From the NCBI RefSeq assembly GCF_024139115.2, contig NC_085141.1, forward strand, positions 366,516,759 through 366,580,758: a stretch of 64,000 nt of DNA, in the 5' to 3' direction. A model generated the notes under the pieces. That model did no database searches. It was given only the letters and a program-made list of their open reading frames with translations, and was not told the DNA's origin. A program made the translations under genes and the position numbers. The DNA is from Armigeres subalbatus. Its lineage: Eukaryota > Arthropoda > Insecta > Diptera > Culicidae. Below, in pieces: positions 1 to 12,009 of this stretch. Numbering within the stretch: the first letter of the stretch is position 1; every line of letters starts with the position of its first letter.

Positions 1-170
1 ATCGAAGGAATTTCCTTCGGAAATTCGAAGGAATTTCCTTCGAAATTCAAGGAATTTCCTTCGAAATTCAAAGGAATTTCCTTCGAAATTCGAAGGAATT
101 TCCTTCGAAATTCGAAGAAGCTTCGAAATTCGAAGGAACTTCCTTCGAAATTGAAGGAATTTCGAAATTG

Positions 171-2400
171 ATAATTTCCTTCGGAAAATTCGAAGGAATT
201 TTCTTCGAAGGAGAAGAAATTCCTTCAATTTCCGAAGGAAATCTTCGAATTGAAGGAAATTCTTCGAATTTCCGAAGGAAATTCCTTCGAATTTCGAAGG
301 AAATCTTCGAATTTCCGAAGGAAATTTCTTCGGAAGGAAATTCTTCGAATTCGAAGGAAATTCCTTCGAATTTCCGAAGGAAACCTTCGAATTTCCGAAG
401 GAAACTTCGAATTTCCGAAGGAAATTCTTCGAATTTCCGAAGGAAATCCTTCAATTTCCGAAGGAAACTTCGAATTTCCGAAGGAAATTCTTCGAATTTC
501 CGAAGGAAATTCCTTCGAATTTCGAAGGAAATTCCTTCGAATTCCGAAGGAAATTCCTTCGAATTTCGAAGGAAATTCCTTCGAATTTCGAAGGAAATTC
601 CTTCGAATTTCCGAAGGAAATTCCTTCAATTTCGAAGGAAATTCCTTCGAATTTCCGAAGGAAATTCCTTCGAATTTCGAAGGAAATTCTTCGAATTTCG
701 AAGGAAATTCCTTCGAATTTCCGAAGGAAATTCCTTCGAATTTCCGAAGGAAATTCCTTCGAATTTCCGAAGGAAATTCCTTCGAATTTCGAAGGAAATT
801 CCTTCGAATTTCGAAGGAAATTCCTTCAATTTCGAAGGAAATTCCTTCAATTTCGAAGGAAATTCCTTCAATTTCGAAGGAAATTCTTCGAATTCGAAGG
901 AAATTCCTTCGAATTTCGAAGGAAATTCCTTGAATTTCGAAGGAAATTCCTTCGAATTTCGAAGGAAATTCCTTCGAATTTCGAAGGAAATTCCTTCAAT
1001 TTCGAAGGAAATTCCTTCGAATTTCGAAGGAAATTCCTTCGAATTTCGAAGGAAATTCCTTCAATTTCGAAGGAAATTCCTTCAATTTCGAAGGAAATTC
1101 CTTCGAATTTCGAAGGAAATTCCTTCAATTTCGAAGGAAATTCCTTCAATTTCGAAGGAAATTCCTTCGAATTTCGAAGGAAATTCCTTCAATTTCGAAG
1201 GAAATTCCTTCGAATTTCGAAGGAAATTCCTTCGAATTTCGAAGGAAATTCCTTCGAATTTCGAAGGAAATTCCTTCGAAGGAAATTCTTCGAAGGAAAT
1301 TCCTTCGAATTTCGAAGGAAATTCCTTCAATTTCCGAAGGAAATTCCTTCGAATTCGAAGGAAATTCCTTCGAATTTCCGAAGGAAATTCCTTCGAATTC
1401 CGAAGGAAATTCCTTCGAATTTCGAAGGAAATTCCTTCGAATTTCGAAGGAAATTCCTTCGAATTTCGAAGGAAATTCCTTCGAATTTCGAAGGAAATTC
1501 CTTCGAATTCCGAAGGAAATTCCTTCGAATTCGAAGGAAATTCCTTCGAATTCGAAGGAAATTCCTTCGAATTCGAAGGAAATTCCTTCGAATTCGAAGA
1601 AGGAAATTCCTTCCGAATTTCGAAGGAAATTCCTTCGAATTCGAAGGAAATTCTTCGAATTTCGAAGGAAATTCCTTCGAATTTCCGAAGGAAATTCCTT
1701 CAATTTCGAAGGAAATTCCTTCAATTTCGAAGGAAATTCCTTCGAATTTCCGAAGGAAATTCCTTCAATTCGAAGGAAATTCCTTCGAATTTCCGAAGGA
1801 AATTCCTTCGAATTCGAAGGAAATTCCTTCGAATTTCGAAGGAATTCCGAATTCCGAAGGAAATTCCTTCGAATTTCGAAGGAAATTCCTTCGAATTCCG
1901 AAGGAAATTCCTTCGAATTTCGAAGGAAATTCCTTCGAATTTCGAAGGAAATTCCTTCGAATTTCCGAAGGAAATTCCTTCGAATTCGAAGGAAATTCCT
2001 TCAATTTCGAAGGAAATTCCTTCAATTTCGAAGGAAATTCCTTCGAATTTCCGAAGGAAATTCCTTCGAATTTCGAAGGAAATTCCTTCGAATTTCGAAG
2101 GAAATTCCTTCGAATTCGAAGGAAATTCCTTCGAATTTCGAAGGAAATTCCTTCGAATTTCGAAGGAAATTCCTTCAATTTCCGAAGGAAATTCCTTCGA
2201 ATTTCCGAAGGAAATTCCTTCGAATTCGAAGGAAATTCCTTCAATTTCGAAGGAAATTCCTTCGAATTTCGAAGGAAATTCCTTCGAATTTCGAAGGAAA
2301 TTCCTTCGAATTTCGAAGGAAATTCCTTCGAATTGCGAAGGAAATTCCTTCGAAATTCCTTCGAATTTCGAAGGAAATTCTTCGAATTTCGAAGGAAATT
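171..2400 (+). repeat. Homogeneous forward core of the satellite (mostly 22-bp units)
   Basis: Roughly one hundred units of mostly 22 bp, with 21-bp (CAATTTC or GAATTC linker) and 23-bp (extra C, TTTCCG) variants interspersed. No unit is interrupted by unrelated DNA. The low divergence between neighbours suggests recent homogenisation by unequal exchange or slippage. Confidence 0.9.
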
Positions 2401-2890
2401 CCTTCGAATTTCCGAAGGGAAATTCCTTCGAATTTCCGAAGGGAAATTCCTTCGAATTTCCGAAGGGAAATTCCTTCGAATTTCCGAAGGGAAATTCCTT
2501 CGAATTTCCGAAGGGAAATTCCTTCGAATTTCCGACGGGAAATTCCTTCGAATTTCCGACGGGAAATTCCTTCGAATTTTCGAAGGGGGAAATTCCTTCG
2601 AATTTTCGAAGGGGGAAATTCCTTCGAATTTTCGAAGGGGGGAAATTCCTTCGAATTTCCAAAGGGAAATTCCTTCGAAATTCCGAATGGAAATTCCTTC
2701 GAATTTCCGAAAAGAAATTCATTCGAATTTCTGAAAGTAAATTCATTCGAATTTCTGAAAGTAAATTCATTCGAATTTCCGAAAGGAAATTCAATCGAAT
2801 TTCCGAAGGGAAATTCATTCGAATTTCCGAAAGGAAATTCATTCGAATTTCCGAAAGGAAACTTATTCAAATTTCCGAATGTTATTTTTT
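2401..2890 (+). repeat. Forward 24-26 bp variant units with G-run expansion
   Basis: The unit lengthens stepwise from GAAGGGAAATTCC (24 bp, about 2415-2575) to versions with four to six G (about 2580-2650), then to a diverged GAAAGGAAATTCATTCG type (about 2700-2880). This is a gradient of related variants, as expected at the edge of a homogenised array. Confidence 0.85.
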
Positions 2891-3150
2891 TTAGAATTTC
2901 CGAGAGGAGATTCTTTTGAATTGCGAAAAGGAAATTCTATTGAATTGCCGAAGTGAAATTCTTCCCAATTTGCGAAGGGTATGTGTTCCAAATCATTTTA
3001 GTTCCTTAGAGAAATTTTCAAATTTTTGAATAAATTATGTTCCGACCTTTCGAAGCTAAATTCTTCCAAATATTAAAAGCTAAATTACTTACGAAGAAAA
3101 TCTCTCCGAATTTCTCAAAAGTTTTTCTTCCGAATTTCTGAAGATAAATA
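2891..3150. repeat. Degenerate hinge where array orientation flips
   Basis: Only scattered GAAATTCTT or TTTCCGAA remnants remain. To the left units carry GGAAATTCC centres, to the right GGAATTTCC centres, so this segment separates two head-to-head blocks. No other element is recognisable in it. Confidence 0.7.
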
Positions 3151-5260
3151 AATCCGCAAATTCGAAGGAATTTCCCTTCTGAAATTCGAAGGAATTTCCC
3201 TTCGGAAATTCGAAGGAATTTCCCTTCGGAAATTCGAAGGAATTTCCCTTTGGAAATTCGAAGGAACTTCCCTTCGGAAATTCGAAGGAATTTCCCTTCG
3301 GAAATTCGAAGGAATTTCCCTTAGTAAATTCGAGAGAATTTCCTTTTGGAAATTAGAGAATTTACTTCCGGAAATTTGAAAAAAAATTCCTTTCGGAAAT
3401 TCGAAAAAATTTCCTTTCGGAAATTTGAAAGAATTTCCTTTCGGAAATTCGAAAGAATTTCCTTTCGGAAATTAGAAGGAATTTCCCTTTGGAAATTCGA
3501 AGGAATTTCCCTTTGGAAATTCGAAGGAATTTACCTTTGGAAATTCGAAGGAATTTCCCTTAAATTCGAAGGAATTTCCCTTTGGAAATTCGAAGGAATT
3601 TCCCTTTCCCTTTCGAAGGAATTTCCCTTTGGAAATTCGCTTTCGGAAATTCGAAGGAATTTCCTTTCGGAAATTCGAAAGAATTTCCTTTCGGAAATTC
3701 GAAAGAATTTCCTTTCGGAAATTCGAAAGAATTTCCTTTCGGAAATTCGAAAGAATTTCCTTTCGGAAATTCGAAAGAATTTCCTTTCGGAAATTCGAAA
3801 GAATTTCCCTTCGGAAATTCGAAAGAATTTCCTTTCGGAAATTCGAAAGAATTTCCTTTCGAACGGAATTTCGGAATTCGAGAGAATTTCCTTTCGGAAT
3901 TCGAGAGAATTTCTTTTCGGAATTCGAAAGAATTTCCTTTCGGAATTCGAGAAAATTTCCTTTCGGAAATCGAATTTTCGGAATTCGAAGATTTCCTTTC
4001 GGAATTGAAAGAATTTCCTTTCGAAATCGAAAGAATTTCCTTTCGAATTCGAAGAATTTCCTTTCGGAATTTCAAGGAACTCCTTTCGGAAATCGAAGAT
4101 TTCCTTTCGGAATCGAAGGAATTTCCTTTCGAAATCGGAAGATTTCCTTTCGGAAATTCGAAGGAATTTCCTTCGAATTCGAAGGAATTTCCTTCGGAAA
4201 TTCAGAGGAATTTCCTTTCGAAGATCGAAGAATTTCCTTTCGGAATTCGAAGAAATTTCCTTTCGAGAATCGAAGAATTTCCTTTCGGAAATTCGAAGAA
4301 TTTCGAAATCGAAAGAATTTCCTTTCGAATTCGAAAGAATTTCCTTTCGGAATCGAAGAATTTCCTTTCGAAATTTCCTTCGAAAAGAATTTCCTTCGAA
4401 TCGAAAGATTTCCTTTCGAAGAAATTAACTCCTTTCGAAATTCGAAAGAATTTCCTTTCGGAAAATTCGAGAAAGAATTTCCTTTCGGAAATCGAAGAAT
4501 TTCCTTTCGAAATCGAAAGAATTTCCTTTCGAATTCGAAGAATTTCCTTTCGAAATTCGAAAGAATTTCCTTTCGGAAATTCGAAAGAATTTCCTTTCGG
4601 AAAATCGAAAGAATTTCCTTTCGAATTCGAAGAATTTACTTTCGAAATTCGAAAGAATTTCCTTTCGAAATTCGAAAGAATTTCCTTTCGAATCGAAAGA
4701 ATTTCCTTTCGGAAATTCGAAAGAATTTCCTTTCGGAAATTCGAAAGAATTTCCTTTCGGAAATTCAAAAGAATTTCCTTTCGGAAATTCAAAAGAATTT
4801 CCTTTCGGAAATTCAAAAGAATTTCCTTTCGGAAATTCAAAAGAATTTCCTTTCGGAAATTCAAAAGAATTTCTTTTCGGAAATTCAAAAGAATTTCCTT
4901 TCGGGAATTCAAAAGAATTTCCTTTCGGAAATTCGAAAGAATTTCCTTTCGGAAATTTGAAAGAATTTCCCTTCGGAAATTCGAAAGAATTTCCTTTCGG
5001 AAATTAGAAGCAATTACCTTTCTGAAATTAGAAAGAATTTCCTTTCGGAAATTCGAAAGAATTTCCTTCCGGAAACTTAAAAAAAAATCTTTCGGAAAAT
5101 CGAAAGAATTTTCCTTTGAAAATGGGAAGGAATTTCCCTTCGGAACTTTGAAAGAATTTTCCTTCGGTAATTCTTCTTTCGAAGAATTTTCCTTCGGAAT
5201 TTTTGTAGGAATTTCGTTTCGGAACCTTCGGAACCTTCGATAGAATTTTCCTTCGGAAGT
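3151..5260 (-). repeat. Reverse-oriented block of the satellite (24-bp units)
   Basis: Units read GAAGGAATTTCCCTTCGG (about 3155-3650) and then GAAAGAATTTCCTTTCGG (about 3650-5000), the reverse complements of variants in the forward block. About 3860-4640 is scrambled by many small deletions; 4650-4990 is regular again at 24 bp. Confidence 0.85.
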
Positions 5261-5620
5261 TACAAAAGCATACTAAGTTCCAATTGGAATGTAGAGCCAT
5301 AGAAAAAAAGAAGTAGAAGAAGAATCTTTCAAGACACTAGCAAGAGAATTTCTCCTCTTTCAAAATTTCAAAGAATTTCTTATCGGCAATTCGGAAAGCT
5401 ATCCCTTCAGAATTTCGGAAGAATATCCCTTCGTTAATTCAAAAGAACTTTTCAATGGAATTTTTCGGAAAAAATTCTCTTCGGAAATTTGAAAATCTCC
5501 CTTCGAAAATTCAGAAGAATATCCATTCGGAAGTAGGAAAAACCTCCCAGCGTTAGTTCTTAATAATTTTCCTTCAGAAATTCAGATAAATTTAATCTCA
5601 GAATGTTGATGTCTTCTCGT

Positions 5621-6010
5621 TCGTTTAATAGGATTGAAAAGTAGGGGGAGATCCTCCAGCGCCGGACACCTCCCAATACCTAATACTTCTCAAAACTACA
5701 CTTCCAGCAGAGGTCCCACCGCTATCTTATGTGGTATAAAAGAAAGCCATTGAAAAATCCCTTAACTAACATGGAACAGCAGATCTTCATGTTGTAAACT
5801 TTGAAATCAATTTGAACTTGAACAAAATACCAAACATTTGGATGTTTCGCCATGCTTTGGAAGGTATCAATCAGCTATAATAAAATCACTCGAATGAATT
5901 CTGATTATGTGGAGATGGTTAAGCCATATTTGAAATAACGATAATGATTTGTTAGATACTTGGTGCAAAATCAATTTCTGTATTCGATAGCTGTCCCCCG
6001 TCCGGGCAGT
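5621..6010. other. No recognisable feature
   Basis: Mixed-composition DNA between the last satellite remnants and a SINE. I see no conserved coding or repeat signal. Confidence 0.5.
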
Positions 6011-6020
6011 GAGATTATTC

Positions 6021-6302
6021 TTCTTCTTCTTCATTGGCATTGCATCCCCCACTGGGACATTGCCGCCTCGCAGCTTAGTGTTCAATTAGCACTTCCACAG
6101 TTATTAACTGCGAGGTTTCTAAGCCAAGTTACCATTTCTGCATTCGTATATCATGAGGCTAACACGATGATACTTTTATACCCAAGGAAGTCGAGACAAT
6201 TTCCAATCCGAAAATTGTCTAGACCGGCACCGGGAATCGAACCCAGCCACCCTCAGCATGGTCTTGCTTTGTAGCCGCGCATCTTACCGCACGGCTAAGG
6301 AG
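6021..6302 (-). mobile_element. tRNA-derived SINE, Feilai-like, full length
   Basis: Read on the minus strand: a tRNA-like head with box A-like TTAGCCGTGCGGTAA and box B-like GGTTCGATTCC, a tRNA-unrelated body, and a GAA-triplet tail. A 10-bp direct repeat GAGATTATTC at 6011-6020 and 6303-6312 is the target-site duplication. The architecture (tRNA head, unrelated body, 3' triplet repeat) is that described for Feilai of Aedes aegypti; the family name is recognition, not a database match. Confidence 0.9.
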
Positions 6303-6312
6303 GAGATTATTC

Positions 6313-8770
6313 ATGTGATTAAATAGCAATTCTTCACACCTGTTTTGTTAAACTTACCTTAATTCAATTTCTTCTTCTTGCTAAGGTATTATAAAGCCAC
6401 AGAAATAAGCAAAAACAAAAATTGAAGATGTCGTTGAAAAAGTTGGATATTCGAAGTAGGATGAAAGAAAATTAGCTGGAGAGTCAAATAAGCTCAACTA
6501 ACACATCTTAATGCCTACAATCTAAAGAGAATGAAAAATATTACTATTCTGAATGGTGTCTTTAATCATATAATTGGAACTTGATAATATTTGAACCTGA
6601 TGCAATAGTGTCCGGTACTAGAGGATACTTTTCTGAACCCGAATTCATGTGGTAGTCAAAACTGCCCAAATGCGTAATTTGTGAATATCACCTTATTAAC
6701 AGTCACAGAATTTGAATCGACCGGTGTATGGAATATCCATTACGTAACTCGAATTTGTTCAAACTTTAGATTCCGACGAGTGGCTTGTAATGAAAAACAG
6801 CCTTGCAAAAGGCATATGTTTGAATTATGCCTAACATTGAACAACAATCATAATAAGATATTCACAAATTCGAGAATCAGTTCCACGGCATGAAGTTTGC
6901 TCGATTCGTACGATAAGCTAAAACATAACGAACGAAACTGATCGTGAGAACAATCACGATGCGAAACCCGTCGAAAGAGGTCAAATAATGCACGAAGATG
7001 AGCTCGACAGAGCGGCAGCAAAAACGACACCCGTTGCAGGGCAACCTGCCTGCAATCTTCCTAGCAGCAGCAGCGCGGTTTCTGTGATTCTCCAAAGATA
7101 AATGCATCCCAAGCGGAATATATGGAAGATGAATGCTGCTGCGGTGCGCGAAGGAGTGCAACAAAAAGTGCATTCGAAAAAGGTGAATCAGGACGAGGGA
7201 GAAAAGTGCTTTCTGCTACCGCGTGCAAAACCGCCTAAAAACAAGACGTTCTTCGTCAAGTGATTGATACGAAGGACCTCACGCAAAACTGATCACCGCT
7301 GATTGGCCGTTTTGCGATGTGTTATTGGAAATATAAATTGGTTAGCCTCGGCCCGGCTGCTACCGGTGCACTATGGGCGATTCGTATAGAAATCGTGGTT
7401 AAAATGCTTCGAAATGCGCCTAAGTCATGTTTTTTCACATATACTGAAACCTTTTTGATAAATTTGAGTTAGCAGAATTTTGTGTTTGAGCAGTTATATA
7501 GACTGTATTTGTAATCCAAAACCATTCATCATACACATTGAAACATCCTAGAATCGAACTTCAATGCATTTTTGCCAATTACCATCCAATAGTACTACTC
7601 TGTACAACCGTCGTATTGTAATTATTGCGGCACTACCAGGGTAATCAGGTTCGCCACCACGAGAAATAGAGTAAACAGAGGAAAAATGTGAATAATTCAG
7701 CAGAAATGTGAAAATCGTTTACATTATTGGGAATTCGTGGTTTGCGTATTGTCGAATGGTCTTCCAAGTACGAACGCAACACATAAAGCATCACTCCCAT
7801 TGCCGTCATCGCGTCGTGACATTGAACGATAATCCGCTTAATCGGAGTTCAATAAGTTCAACAAGTGGAGTCTCGATTTGCTGATAGCTACAAAAAGATA
7901 GTTCCTCAAATTAGGTTCGTTATTTACGCCAACGAATTCCGGCTAAAAAAGCGACCAACTGTAGTGTAGAGGGGCCAGTACCGCCTCATCAGCGTTCAAT
8001 TTAAAAGTTAGTAACTAAATCATTTCCCGGAATATCGTGGCTCCCAAGTGGATTAAACGATGTGCCGACACTTTTGGCCGGTAGCAGTTGGTTTTGTCCA
8101 TTCCGGCCGTACATTATGGGAGTCAGTGCACTGAGAGAGGAAGAGAGCCAGACACCAGCGTTCAGTTATTGTCAATCGGAATGGACTTTCAGCTTGCTTA
8201 ACAACCCATGCTAACTGGTCAGATGGCAGCCAGTATATCACGAGAAGTTCGAGAGATTGACTGAAGTGCGCGAAACGTGCATTTCCACCAGCCAGCGACG
8301 GACCATTAAGTGGATTTTCTCATCGTAAAAAGCGTTCATGGTCGGTGAAAAGTTTTCCTCCTTGTAAAGGCTCCAGACCGCGTTAACTTTATTGCCTATA
8401 AACAGAGTGTCTAACGAGAAGGGTTTCCGCCAGCTACCGTTCCTAATCATGGAAGTTTCCATTCTAGACAGGAAGAAGCATTAATGGGTACTTTTCTAAT
8501 CGTCATGATTGTGGCCATTTTTATCACAGCGGAATCACTGGGAATAAAATTTCCGTCTAACGAGCAGAAATCGCATCGGAACACATCGTAAAGTTAAGTG
8601 CGCGGTGCAGGCGTGCCGATCGATTTCCTGGGAAAAATTGTTGACGATGTTTCACAACCCAGGGTATTGTCATTATGACTGTTTATTTAAAATAGGTCAA
8701 TCCTCAAATATGGTATTGATGATGTATTGTTTGGTGTATTGAAAGATCATCCAAAGATTCGAAATGTGTT
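6313..8770. other. Unassigned sequence with two GC-richer islands
   Basis: No ORF here resembles a known protein. About 6880-7390 and 8040-8660 are richer in CpG than their surroundings, and TATAAA occurs at 7332-7337 next to the first. They could be unrecognised exons, promoters or old repeats; nothing in the sequence decides. Confidence 0.4.
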
Positions 8771-8774
8771 TGTT

Positions 8775-9260
8775 TTAATTTCTTTTCCGTTCTCAATTCT
8801 TATTTCTTGCTTCTTCTATCTTTTTTCTCCCTTTTTCTTTATTTTTCCTCTTATTTCTTTAATTTTTTACGTGTCATAAATTTCTTCCTTTTCAATTTCT
8901 CCTTGTACATTCTTTTTTCTTCTTCCTTATTTTTTTCCTTCTATTTCTTCTTCTTTTTCTTCTTTCTTCACCCATCATTCTTTTCTTGCTATTCTTTCTT
9001 CTGTTTACTTTTTCTATCATCCTTCATCCTTCTTTTTTGTTTTTCCTTCAACCTATTTTTGTCTACTCTCCTTCCTGCTTGTTTCTTCTTCCTTCATTAT
9101 TCCCCTTCTTTCTTTCTCATGCTTCCTCATTGCCCTATTTTTCTTCCTTTTTATTTTTTCCTAGTTTGTTCTTTCTTTTTCATTATTCCATCCTCTTTTT
9201 AAATTTTTCTTCTATGCTTCATCTCTCAGTTTTTTTTTCAACTTTCTAATCGTCTTCATA
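8775..9260 (+). repeat. Polypyrimidine tract (TTC/TTTC rich)
   Basis: Nearly pure C/T for about 480 bases with no fixed period. The Phe/Ser/Leu-rich open frames across it are composition artefacts. Confidence 0.85.
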
Positions 9261-9410
9261 GCTCCTTCCATTTCTCTTTTTAAACTTCCATTTATGTAGA
9301 TTTTCATTCTCAACAATCAAATAATTAACAATTCAACTTCAAAATTTAATATTTTGTTAGGGAGTTTTTTCTGCGTTATATTCAGCATTTTGTTGTTTTC
9401 AATGAAAAGC

Positions 9411-9730
9411 CATCCCGAGTAGACGAAAATAGCTCAATAATATCAAATGTTAATAGGATAGCAAATTGAGATATGGACATGATTGATATAAGAGATAAAA
9501 GATCAGACGACAACTAAAATATCACGAGAAGATCAAGTTATGCTATTTGTAAGAAGTGATTAATATCATATGTCATTAGTTTGTTCTTATCCATAGCATA
9601 TCTAGCTATTCAATCGATTCAAACGATATTTCGGTGCAAATTTTTGATATTGTCGTCTGATCTTTTATCTCCTACATCAATCAAGTCCATATCATGTTTT
9701 GTTTTTCTGTTCATGGCTTCAGCCCGGAAT
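9411..9730. mobile_element. MITE with long inverted repeats, family member 1
   Basis: The halves are inverted copies: TAAAAGATCAGACGACAA near 9500-9515 faces TTGTCGTCTGATCTTTTA near 9651-9668, and ATATGGACATGATTGAT faces ATCAATCAAGTCCATAT. The left end contains GTAGACGAAAATAGCTCA and the right end GGCTTCAGCCCGGAATA. A second member lies at 61852-62171 with matching ends and centre. No transposase is encoded, so it is non-autonomous. Confidence 0.75.
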
Positions 9731-9739
9731 AGCTTCGGA

Positions 9740-10033
9740 ATATCGTTTTTGAAGCAGTTGAACGAAACCAATTTATTTGTGTAACTATTGGCCGGATGCT
9801 CACAGCAGAAAAGATCTAACTTGAAATAATGTTTATTGAAATCGTTAAATGATTCATAAATTTTATTTCGATAGTAAGGGTTTATAAAAAATATTTTAAT
9901 TTTTTATTTATTCTTGCCTCCAAAGATAAATTAATGCTTTAGGAAGTACAGATTTTTTGACAAGCGCAATGGTTTATAAAAATCTTTAAAGCTTTCATGC
10001 AAACATGTAACAAAGTGAGATTATTTAAATTTG
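9740..10033. other. AT-rich spacer, nothing recognised
   Basis: AT-rich DNA without coding or repeat signals. Confidence 0.5.
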
Positions 10034-10048
10034 TCTAAATATTGCGTT

Positions 10049-10208
10049 CTTCTTCTTCTTATTGGCATTACATACTTTTATGCCCAGGGAAGTCGAGACA
10101 ATTTCCAATCCGAAAATTGCCTAGACCGGCACCGGGAATCGAACCCAGCCAACCTCAGCATGGTCTTGCTTTGTAGCCGCGCGTTTTACCGCACGGCTAA
10201 GGAGGGCC
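10049..10208 (-). mobile_element. Feilai-like SINE with internal deletion
   Basis: Has the same tRNA-like head and GAA tail as the copy at 6.0 kb, but about 125 bases of body are missing: the segment after TTATTGGCATTACA jumps directly to TACTTTTATGCCCAGG. A 15-bp target-site duplication TCTAAATATTGCGTT at 10034-10048 and 10209-10223 shows the deleted form sits in an intact insertion site. Confidence 0.9.
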
Positions 10209-10223
10209 TCTAAATATTGCGTT

Positions 10224-11790
10224 ACGTATAAAATATATGGATGTTCGCTTGTTTAGCATTCCTGAGCTAACTCAGAATAGAAAGCCTATAAATACTAGTT
10301 TGCGTGGGAGTGATATTAGATTCTTCAAAGTAATGTTTGAATCCTATTAAAATAAGTCGAAAATTTGTCGGTGAAATGTAATTTAATTTGCTATTAACGA
10401 ACAGTCATGCAAGTATAAGAAGCTCATAGCCGGTACGAAGTTCCTACGAAGGCCTTCACGCGTTATGGATATCCCCGACCACGTGGACATCTGTGTAGAG
10501 CACGCTGTCAGTAAACCCAACGCAACATCACTGCCCATGAAGTGAAAAACAAATCAGGATCCGAAAATGGTCAACGCTGCTTTCAGTAGTTCTGGTTTTT
10601 GTTTGTTTACGTTGCCCTTTTCCGGTGACAGTCGGTATGCGCTCGCAGTGCCGCATAAATAGTTGCCATTTTCATCGCAGTGCGTGATGTACACTTTGTT
10701 GCAGTTTAACAACAAGACTAATATAGTGCCTACCAGCTTCTACGTGATTGGAATCGGGGTCGTGGTATATTACCCAATTAATGGCGGGGTTTCTCAAAAT
10801 TCCCGGTAAGACCTCCACCCCGGTAGCCATGGTCCAGCAACAGTCCGAGATAACACAAATAACCGCACTCCTTTTTGGAAGCGCCTCATTCAGTTGCCAC
10901 TTGGCCGGTCGGGAAGATGGATCGATTCCCCCGCGCGCGGATTCCATCCGTAACAAAAGAGAGATAAATCGACCACCGAGATGTGGCAATTGGCCGAGAT
11001 GATTGCACAATAATGATGAAATTTATTTTATTCGGATTGCTCAAAAATAACTGTGGTTTTCAGGGGCTGCTGTTTTAAGACTTGAGCTGAAGGGCAAAAA
11101 CGATTTCTGCGGCTGCGACGCGTTGCTACGGACGGATATTGTACTCCGACGAGATTATCAACATTCTTTTTGTGTTGCTTTCTATATAGGCTGACAAGAT
11201 CTGATCAATTCTCCAGATATTCACAACTCGGATTCTAAGAAAGAAAAAATAATAAAATGTTCGGGCTGGTATGTCAAGACTAAACAAAGAAAAAAAAAGC
11301 AGAATTATTTCCTTTGACACGACACTATCGAGGAAGTGGGAATTAGTGTAGGTAGATTCTTGTAGACTTGTGAAAACATCCTACTGAATAAATTTACTAT
11401 CATATTTCTTACCATAGCATACCTTAGAGCCTTAAAACGACTAGTGGCTGTCGTTCTTTAATGATTTAATACATTCCGAGTTAATTTTGTTTATAATATT
11501 GGGATGCTTCAACCTGGTTCGTCACTTGTGATTTTTTTTACGAATACGTTGAAGTCATTTGCATGATTTATGTGCATATAGCATAAAATACTAAGTGAAT
11601 TTAACAATTTGATGTTCGTATGTCCTCATAAATGCTTTTCAAGGGAACAGGGTCACAGGAACATATAAAGACGCGTGGTGCATTAGACCATTTACTCCTT
11701 TTTTACGAAGTAATTAATTCATAAAGGTCTCTCCAAACACACGCGACGTGACAATCGCGACACTATTCTATCGCTTGGTCTGGAGGAGCC
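10224..11790. other. Unassigned sequence with a GC-richer stretch
   Basis: About 10430-11010 is GC-richer and contains open frames on both strands (84 codons plus, 112 codons minus) without recognisable homology or codon-level conservation signals. The rest is AT-rich. I call no gene. Confidence 0.4.
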
Positions 11791-11792
11791 TG

Positions 11793-12009
11793 AATTCCTT
11801 AATTCCTTAATTCCTTAATTCCTTAATTACTTAATTCCTTAATTCCTTAATTCATTAATGCCTTAATTCCTTAATTCCTTCATTTCTTAATTCCTGAATT
11901 CCTTATTTCCTTAATTCCTTTATTCCTTAATTCCTTAATTCCTTAATTCCTTCATTCCTTCATTCCTTAATTCCTTAATTCCTTAATTCCTTAATTCCTT
12001 AATTCCTTC
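11793..12009 (+). repeat. ATTCCTTA microsatellite, period 8
   Basis: About 27 tandem copies of ATTCCTTA with scattered substitutions (ATTACTTA, ATTCCTTC, ATTCATTA). Confidence 0.95.

Larger units (their letters stand above)
1..5620. repeat. Palindromic short-unit satellite array (continues off the left edge)
   Basis: About 5.6 kb is built from a 21-24 bp unit. In the core each unit is two interlocked odd palindromes: arm TTCGAAGGAA, a central A, and the reverse-complement arm TTCCTTCGAA; then CCTTCGAA, a central T, and TTCGAAGG. Because the arms are self-complementary, only the centre bases (A in GGAAATTCC, T in CGAATTTCG) reveal orientation. By that test bases 1 to about 168 are in reverse, about 171-2890 forward, and about 3150-5260 reverse again. 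Homogeneity is highest at 171-2400 and decays rightward until the pattern is lost near 5620. Long open frames through it are by-products of a stop-poor unit. Confidence 0.95.

Noticed and set aside
168..2894. 908-codon open frame as a real protein
   Set aside because: It is the translation of a 22-bp satellite that lacks stops; similar frames exist on the other strand and in other frames, and the array switches orientation without regard to the frame.
3346..5243. Long frames of 220-553 codons on both strands in the reverse satellite block
   Set aside because: Same repeat artefact; residues are permutations of the repeat-encoded GNSKEFPF and RKFERISF.
1..5620. Satellite as a cluster of heat-shock elements (alternating GAA and TTC)
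   Set aside because: Heat-shock elements need GAA and TTC blocks separated by two bases; here spacings are zero or one base.
8807..9249. Phe/Ser-rich membrane protein frames
   Set aside because: Produced by a polypyrimidine tract; no start context or conserved segment.
10672..11010. 112-codon minus-strand gene
   Set aside because: No recognisable domain, overlapping frame of similar length on the other strand, no splice or promoter context.
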